The notes below the pieces were generated by a model that was not told the origin of the DNA, did not search any database, and saw only the letters and a list, made by a program, of their open reading frames with translations. Shown in pieces: positions 58,237 to 64,000 of a stretch of DNA of 64,000 bases. The translations under genes and the position numbers were made by a program. Numbering within the stretch: position 1 is the first letter of the stretch; each line of letters opens with the position of its first letter. Source of the DNA: Austropuccinia psidii (Eukaryota > Basidiomycota > Pucciniomycetes > Pucciniales > Sphaerophragmiaceae); NCBI GenBank assembly GCA_023105745.1, contig JALGQZ010000004.1:69491112-69555111 (forward strand), written 5' to 3'.

Positions 58237-58668
58237 AAATTTAAAAAAAATGTCATTATTTCCTCTTTTTATTTTTTGTAATACTTTCTTTTGAATAAAA
58301 TATTTGTCTTCAATTATTGTTATGTTCAAATTCTATTACATTCTTTGTTCACGTAAAAATTACTTATTTCCTCCTTAGAGAAAAACCCTGATTGCGTGAG
58401 AATTATTTTTGTAAGTGCCCCACCAAGAGTTTGAGTGAGTATTTGTTTTCGTGAACCTCTTTTTCTCAAAATGCGCCAATAGTTGCCGTTATCCTCTCCT
58501 ATATTTTCTTCTTCCATGGTTTAGAGCCATACCCATTCCTAACTGTAAAAAAGCGGGAGGTTCCCGTATGTGAGCAATCGAGTCCAGATTCGTGAAACAT
58601 GGCCTTTCCTATGGTCACACGCTATTAGTCTTACTCATGTATTGAATTGTTTAAATTGTCTAGAACCT
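58237..58668. other. 3' flank of the zinc-cluster gene
   Basis: An AT-rich stretch after the stop, with AATAAA-like polyadenylation words near 58296. A 63-codon minus frame has no recognisable motif. I see no other gene. Confidence 0.5.
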
Positions 58669-58845
58669 TCACAAGCGTAAGGATTGGCGTGTGACTTGTT
58701 GGGAGGCTGCACAGGCGTAAGGATTGGCGTGTGAATTGTTGGGAGCCTGCACAGGCATAAGGATTGGCGTGTGAATTGTTGGGAGCCTGCACAGGCATAA
58801 GGATTGGCGTGTGAATTGTTGGGAGCCTGCACAGGCGTAAGAAGT
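58669..58845. repeat. 40-bp minisatellite, just over four copies
   Basis: GGATTGGCGTGTGA begins at 58681, 58721, 58761 and 58801, exactly 40 bases apart, and the unit GGAGCCTGCACAGGC(G/A)TAA is nearly invariant. The period is not a multiple of three, so the minus-strand repeat peptides predicted here are artefacts. Confidence 0.9.
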
Positions 58846-59160
58846 GGGAACTCCTTTTGATGTGGGATGAAATAAGGCAGTACCTTGAGGGGGAAATTAT
58901 TGGTAAGTCTGTTTTGAATTTCAGAATTGTCCAATAACCATGGGTGCTAAGGTGTATTAGCTGCACCTCTAAATAATACTGAATAGTCAGCCTACAGAGA
59001 ATCACAAAATAAAATAAGATTTGTGGCTTTAACAGATAGAGAAGACTTATCAGCAGTCTCTAAATCAGACCTATCAATAACACTACAGTAAAAATTCTGA
59101 TCTAAAATTTCTGATAAAATAAACACTAGATTTTTTTACTTTATTTTAATAAAAGTGATG

Positions 59161-59182
59161 ATAATATATATATATATATATG
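59161..59182. repeat. AT dinucleotide microsatellite
   Basis: A run of about nine ATs inside the presumed E LTR. Confidence 0.9.
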
Positions 59183-59398
59183 TTTTGGGTTTCTGTTATT
59201 TTAATGAAACTAATAAGAATATTTATTTTTATTTTTATTTTTTTTTAAGAATGATAAGAATATATATATTTTTTATGGTTTTAGGTTGATTATAATGATT
59301 TTTTTTTGATATGAGTACTAATAATAAGACTACTGGATTTGATTCTTTTGGGATTTTTTTTAATACTGGGTTTTATATCACTACTACTTTTTTTAATA

Positions 59399-59585
59399 AT
59401 ACTAAGCCACTGAGCAAGGCTACTGAGCTTTTTACTACTCAATACTACTATTCTTCACTAATACTAAGCTACTGAGCAAGGCTACTGAGCTTTTACTACA
59501 GTTATACTACTATTCTTCACTAATACTAAGCTACTGAGCAAGGCTACTGAGCTTTTCACTACTAAAACACTACTACTATTCTAGA
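59399..59585. repeat. Three copies of a 62-bp repeat
   Basis: AATACTAAGC(T/C)ACTGAGCAAGGCTACTGAGC starts near 59399, 59461 and 59523. Units end ACTACTATTCTTCACT. It lies just downstream of the presumed E transcription start. Confidence 0.85.
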
Positions 59586-59790
59586 TATCCTGCTAGTTCA
59601 GGGATGGTTATGATCCTGGATAGTGGGAACTTGTTCCATGATGATGGGAAAAATGAGGGAGAGAGGACCTCTATTTATAGCTTTTGGGCCTCCATAGAGC
59701 TTCTCAAAATAGGGTACTTAGAAAAAAATCATAGTTGAGAGGTTTTAGCTAGTGAGACGTGTAGTTTTGGTGTAGCAGCGTGTTTGCTGA

Positions 59791-60617
59791 GAGAATTATG
59801 CTGGTGGTGCTTTTTCTTATCAAGATCATGTGATGTATTTGAGATAATTTGGCTGGTGAGATTTTCTTTTATCAGAGTCATGTGAGGTCATTGAGATAAT
59901 ATGGCTGGTGATGTTTTCTTGAAGGTGGGGAAAGTATCTTTTGTTTCTATTTTTTACGTATGTTATGAGAGAATTATGCTGGTGGTTCTTTTTCTTATCA
60001 AAATCATGTGATGTATTTGAGATAATTTGGCTGGTGATGTTTTATTTTTGCCAAGAAAGTGGAGAAAATACAGCTCCTGACAATTGAACTGTCTTATAGT
60101 CATATGATATATATGAGAAAATTATGCTGGTGTTTCTGTTTCTTATCAAAATCATGTGATGTCTTTGAGATAATTTTGCTGGTGATATTTTCTTTTTATC
60201 AGAGTCATGTGAGGTCATTGAGATAATATAGCTGGTGATGTTTTCTTGAAGGTGGGGAAAGTATTTTTTGTTTCTATTTTTTATGTATTTTATGAGAGAA
60301 TTATGCTGGTGGTGCTTTTTCTTATCAAAATCATGTGATGTATTTGAGATAATTTTGCTGGTGAGACTTTCTTTTTGCCAAGAAAGTGGAGAAAATACAG
60401 CTCCTGATAATTGAACTGTCTTCTAGTCGTATGATATATATGAGAAAATTATGCTGGTGTTTCTGTTTCTTATCAAAATCATGTGATGTCTTTGAGATAA
60501 TTTGGCTGGTGAGATTTTCTTTTTGCCAAGAAAGTGGAGAAAATACAGCTCCAGAAAATTGAAAATTCTTCTAGTCATATGATATATATGAGAAAATTAT
60601 GCTGGTGTTTCTGTTTT
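59791..60617. repeat. Higher-order tandem repeats upstream of the E TATA box
   Basis: Units of alternately about 178 and 147 bases, each with AATTATGCTGGTG and TCATGTGATGT.TTTGAGATAATTT.GCTGGTGA, start near 59791, 59969, 60116, 60296, 60442 and 60592. They pair into a roughly 326-base higher-order unit. In LTR terms they lie in the upstream control part. Confidence 0.8.
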
Positions 60618-61046
60618 AGTATTGTATCATTTCATATGGAGATTGCATCATTTCTATCAATTTTGATGCGTGTCATTATTACTAAGCAAACCTTTGTTCT
60701 TGGAAAATATATTGTAGCTTTATGCATAGCCTTGAGGTATTTCTTCTTTCAATTGAATCAAGGTGGGGAAAATACAGCTTCTGATGCTTTGGTCTATTTT
60801 CATATACCTTTATTTAGATTAACTACCTTTAATGACGTAATTTGTTATTGATGATGCGATAAGGTGGATATATCCTTTGATACTATACTGTTTTGATAAG
60901 ATCTTGAGGCTGCGTATTGTATATTTCTGTTTGAAATCTGTAGTTGTAATGTGTAAAAATGTTTTGCGTAGTTTGTTTTATTATCATTTTTTTCTTTTGT
61001 TTTATTGGTAAGCTTGAAACTGGTACTAATGGTATGGAATACCACA

Positions 61047-61061
61047 TCCCCCTCTCCATTT
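61047..61061 (-). promoter_or_regulatory. Polypurine tract of family E
   Basis: AAATGGAGAGGGGGA on the minus strand, directly before TGTGG of the LTR. Unlike A, B, C1 and D, no hairpin with a T-run precedes it. Confidence 0.7.
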
Positions 61062-61101
61062 AATGCTGTCCCCAGCATTCCAGTTGAAAAGCTTGCCATT
61101 A

Positions 61102-64000
61102 TCAATCATATTCATTTTGTTCAATTTCTTCTCCCTCCAATATTAACTCTTCATCTTCAATTTCTTCACTGCTTTCATTTTCTGACTCTGAACTTAATTG
61201 AGCTTCCTTTCCTCTTGGATAAAACCTCTTGATGTGACTTGCTGCAAATTTTCTTGTACGTTTGGTGCCATCCAATTCTTCAAGCTCATAAGGTCCATTA
61301 TTAACTTGATTTATGACTCTATAAGGTCCATTCCAACGGTTCTTGAAGAGTAATCCCCACTGTGACTCAAGTGGTTTATTATAAACTAATACCAAGTCCC
61401 CTGGTTCAAGTGGATTTCTCAGTCTATGTGCCATCTTTTTGTCCAAATATTGAACTGATTTGTGTCTTGAATCTCTTAATTTCTCTGCTGCTGCTAATCT
61501 TGTTTCCTCTTTTGCTGCAATCTGTAATGCTCTTGCTTCCAATAGCTCTTCTGTTGTTGAGATTTTATTCCATTCTATGGCCAGGTATGTGTTTGTTTCT
61601 ATGTCAATTGGTAAGACAGCCTGCTGACCAAACTGAAGCTCAAATGGTGAGTATCCTGTTGTTCTTTTTACCGAAATTCTATCTGCCAAGGTTACAATTG
61701 GTAAGTATTCTTTCCATTTGGATCCATTTTCACCACACATTTTTACAAGTGCATCCTTCAATTGCTTATGGCCTCTTTCAATCATTCCTTGTGCTTCTGG
61801 GTAGTAAGGTGTAGTTATTCTGATTCTTGATCCTGCTCTTTTGACTGCTTCTTGTAGCTCTTTTCCAAATTCTGCTCCTCCATCTACTGTGACTTCTTTG
61901 GGTGCTCCATATCTACAAATCCATTCTGAATTAAACCATTCTGGGACTGATTTTGCCGTTAGCCTAGTTAATGCAACAGTTTCCGGCCATCCTGAAAAGT
62001 CATCTCTTGCTACAACTAAGTATTTCCATCTTCCTGCCTTAATGTGAACCGCATCCATGCTGACTCTTTCAAATAAAGTAGATGTTACAGATATCTTTTC
62101 TTCTTCTTTTTGTTGCAAATGACTCCTTTTTTGACATTCTTGACATGATTTTACCCATTTTTTAACTATCTTTTTCATTCCTTCCCACCAATATCTCTTC
62201 TTGATTCTCCTGTATGTTTCATTTTCCCCTCTATGCCCCAGCTCTTCATGCATTTTCTTTAGTATCTGTTTCTGAGCTTTTTCATTGTATACAACTATTT
62301 GTGAATGAGCTTGATTCCTTCTTTTCAGCTGCCCTCCTTCTAAATAGAAGTTCACTGATCTTCTCTTAATTTTCTTGAAGTATTCTTCCCCAACACATTG
62401 TGGCTTTTTCAAAGTATTCAAATATTCCTGCATATGTTTTCCAAATCCTTCCTGTTTTATTGGAATTTTAATATTTTTTGTTTTATTCCTTGATAATTTT
62501 GCAACTTTACTTGTATTTACTTCTTTTAGGCCAAATCCTGGATGTGGTTTAATCCAATCTTCATCTTCATCAAAATCATCCCTTTCACTTTCTTCTTCGT
62601 CTTCTCCTTTTGGTCTTCTTGATAACCCATCTGGCATAGTAAATGTTTTTCCTGGTTTGTGTACAAGATCAAATGAGAAAAGTTGAATGTATGCCACTCA
62701 TCTTGTCATTGGTGCATTCGGTAAACATGGTGTGTTGATCATTTCTATTAAAGCTTTAGCATCTACTTGAAGTTCAAAGTGTTGCCCCCATAATATTGTT
62801 TGAAGTTTTTTGAGTATTCTTGCTACACCGCAAAGCTCTAATTTTGGCTGAGAGTATTTAGATTCTAGTCTGGAAAATGTTACTGATTCATATAGTACTG
62901 CCCTATCCTTTCCATTTTCATCCTCTTGCATAAGAACTGCACCTGCTGCAATATAACTTTAATCTATTGCTAATTTTATTTTCCCTGAGCCTTTATCATA
63001 ATTCAATGTCTTCAAAGTAATTTCTTCTCCTACTATCTTCCTGAGTTTTATAAAAGCTTCTTCACATTTTTCATCCCATTTCCACAATACATCCTCCCTT
63101 GTCAATATTCTCAATGGTGCTGCAACTTGTGAAAAGTCCTTGATAAACATTCTGACATATGCGCATAATCCTAAGAATCCTCTCACTTCCTTCTTTGTTG
63201 TTGGTCTAGGCCAGTTTTGTATCTTGTTTATCTTCTGTTTTGAAATCTTTCTTCCTCCCAAAGACACAACATGCCCCACAATATCAAGTGCTGGAACACA
63301 ACATGCAAATTTTGATCCTGAAATTGTGAGTCCTGCCTCTTCTATCCTGAAAAGTATTCTTTCTAATGTTACTGCATATTCCCAAACAAATCTTCTTATG
63401 AGCTGATTCTCCTTCAATGTTTCATGCTGATATGTTGATCTGGGTCCTTTAATTCCTCCATCATCTATAAATATTCCAAGGTGCTCTGGTATTTCCTCCT
63501 GAAGTATCCAAGTCATTTGTGCTTGATAAACTGCCACAGAGTTTGTTGCTCCTTGAGGTAGTCTTGTAAGCTGAAGTCTTCCAAGTGGTGTTTCAAATGT
63601 TGTAAGGGGTCTTGTAGTAATATCCAATTCTCTTTCATCGTATCCTCCCATAATATCTCCCAATCCATAACATGCTCTTCCTGAAAATGATCCTACAAAC
63701 TCATCAACATTTGGTGGCAATCCTGCATCTTTTATTGTTACTTTATTGAGGTCTTGAAGATCATGAACTATTCTAAGTTTTCCATTGGGCTTTGCTACAC
63801 AAAATACTGGGCTGTTATAGCTTGATGTTGATTGTTCATAGAGTCCTGTACGTATTCTTTCTCTGACTAGTTCAATAAATTGAGGTAAAATTGATTTTGG
63901 TATTGGTATTGGTTTCTTTTGCCATGGTTCATGTGGTATAATTGGTATTTTATAAGGTTTTCCATAAGAATGTTTTAGTACGCCTCTTTCTTCTTCACAA
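61102..64000 (-). pseudogene. Family E gypsy pol: RT, RNase H, integrase (incomplete at window end)
   Basis: One frame runs from the window edge to 61102, broken by in-frame TAA (62959-62961) and TGA (62698-62700). RT carries PNGKLRIVHDLQDLN, LPQGATNS and the catalytic FIDDGGIKGP; RNase H follows with SQPKLELCG and DGLSRRP. Integrase has the zinc pattern H-x-x-x-x-H (EELGHRGENETY context) with CQEC, a core with SMDAVHIK, VDGGAEFG and EAQGMIERGHKQ, and a C-terminal KNRWNGPYRV module. It has no chromodomain and ends in an acidic Glu/Ser tail. This architecture belongs to a different gypsy lineage from A-D, one I know from many basidiomycetes. The two stops would prevent a full polyprotein. Confidence 0.85.

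Larger units (their letters stand above)
58953..61046 (-). repeat. Probable 3' LTR of family E (left edge uncertain)
   Basis: The right edge is clear: on the minus strand the purine tract GGAGAGGGGGA is followed by TGTGGTATTCC at 61046. A minus-strand TATA box, CTATAAATAGAGG, lies at 59669-59681. The left edge is a guess from the composition change and a TGT near 58953; no second LTR copy is in the window to fix it. The LTR contains three tandem-repeat blocks. Confidence 0.5.

Noticed and set aside
58631..59005. Minus frames with repeated peptide
   Set aside because: They come from the 40-bp minisatellite, whose period is not divisible by three.

Overview
The window looks like rust-fungus (Pucciniales) DNA: it is AT-rich, carries short GT-AG introns, and consists largely of nested Ty3/gypsy LTR retrotransposons. 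I recognise some proteins, especially the Zn2Cys6 protein at 54.8-58.2 kb and the gypsy families, as resembling repeat-borne proteins of Austropuccinia psidii. That species call is recognition, not a database result. I see no rRNA, tRNA or CRISPR.

Layout. Five gypsy families are named here A, B, C (subtypes C1, C2), D and E. 1-7366: a D element (+), holding a truncated A element (1-2448) and an inverted solo A LTR (2589-4419, TSD AGTCC). 7367-8469: a Copia fragment with duplicated LTR. 8775-12138: a broken C copy holding a solo D LTR. 12596-42191: one old C1 element (-) split by three later insertions. These are an A element (14915-21966, TSD GTTGG), a young full-length B element (24591-34881, TSD CCAAG, 1902-codon open gag-pol) and a solo C2 LTR (35187-37210, TSD GATAG). 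42192 onward: the end of a CACTA-like DNA transposon cuts the C1 LTR. It is followed by a two-exon Tnp2-type transposase, a divergent accessory gene with one internal stop, and a Rad5-like SNF2 ATPase gene with one internal stop. 54.8-58.2 kb: a Zn2Cys6 gene whose third coding exon is split by a solo C2 LTR (TSD GGAAC). 58.9-64 kb: the 3' part of an E element (-).

How the parts work together. The B element has everything an autonomous chromodomain gypsy element needs. Comparing A, B and C shows two features I do not recognise as described. First, a roughly 280-residue protein lies in the +1 frame over the start of gag. It can be read only after removal of a small intron that contains the gag-pol start codon, so splicing would choose between the two products. 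Second, families A, B, C1 and D share a perfect hairpin plus T-run directly before the polypurine tract; the stems differ in sequence but keep their pairing. The A copy at 14.9-22.0 kb keeps gag and the accessory frame, but its pol is a shuffled mosaic.
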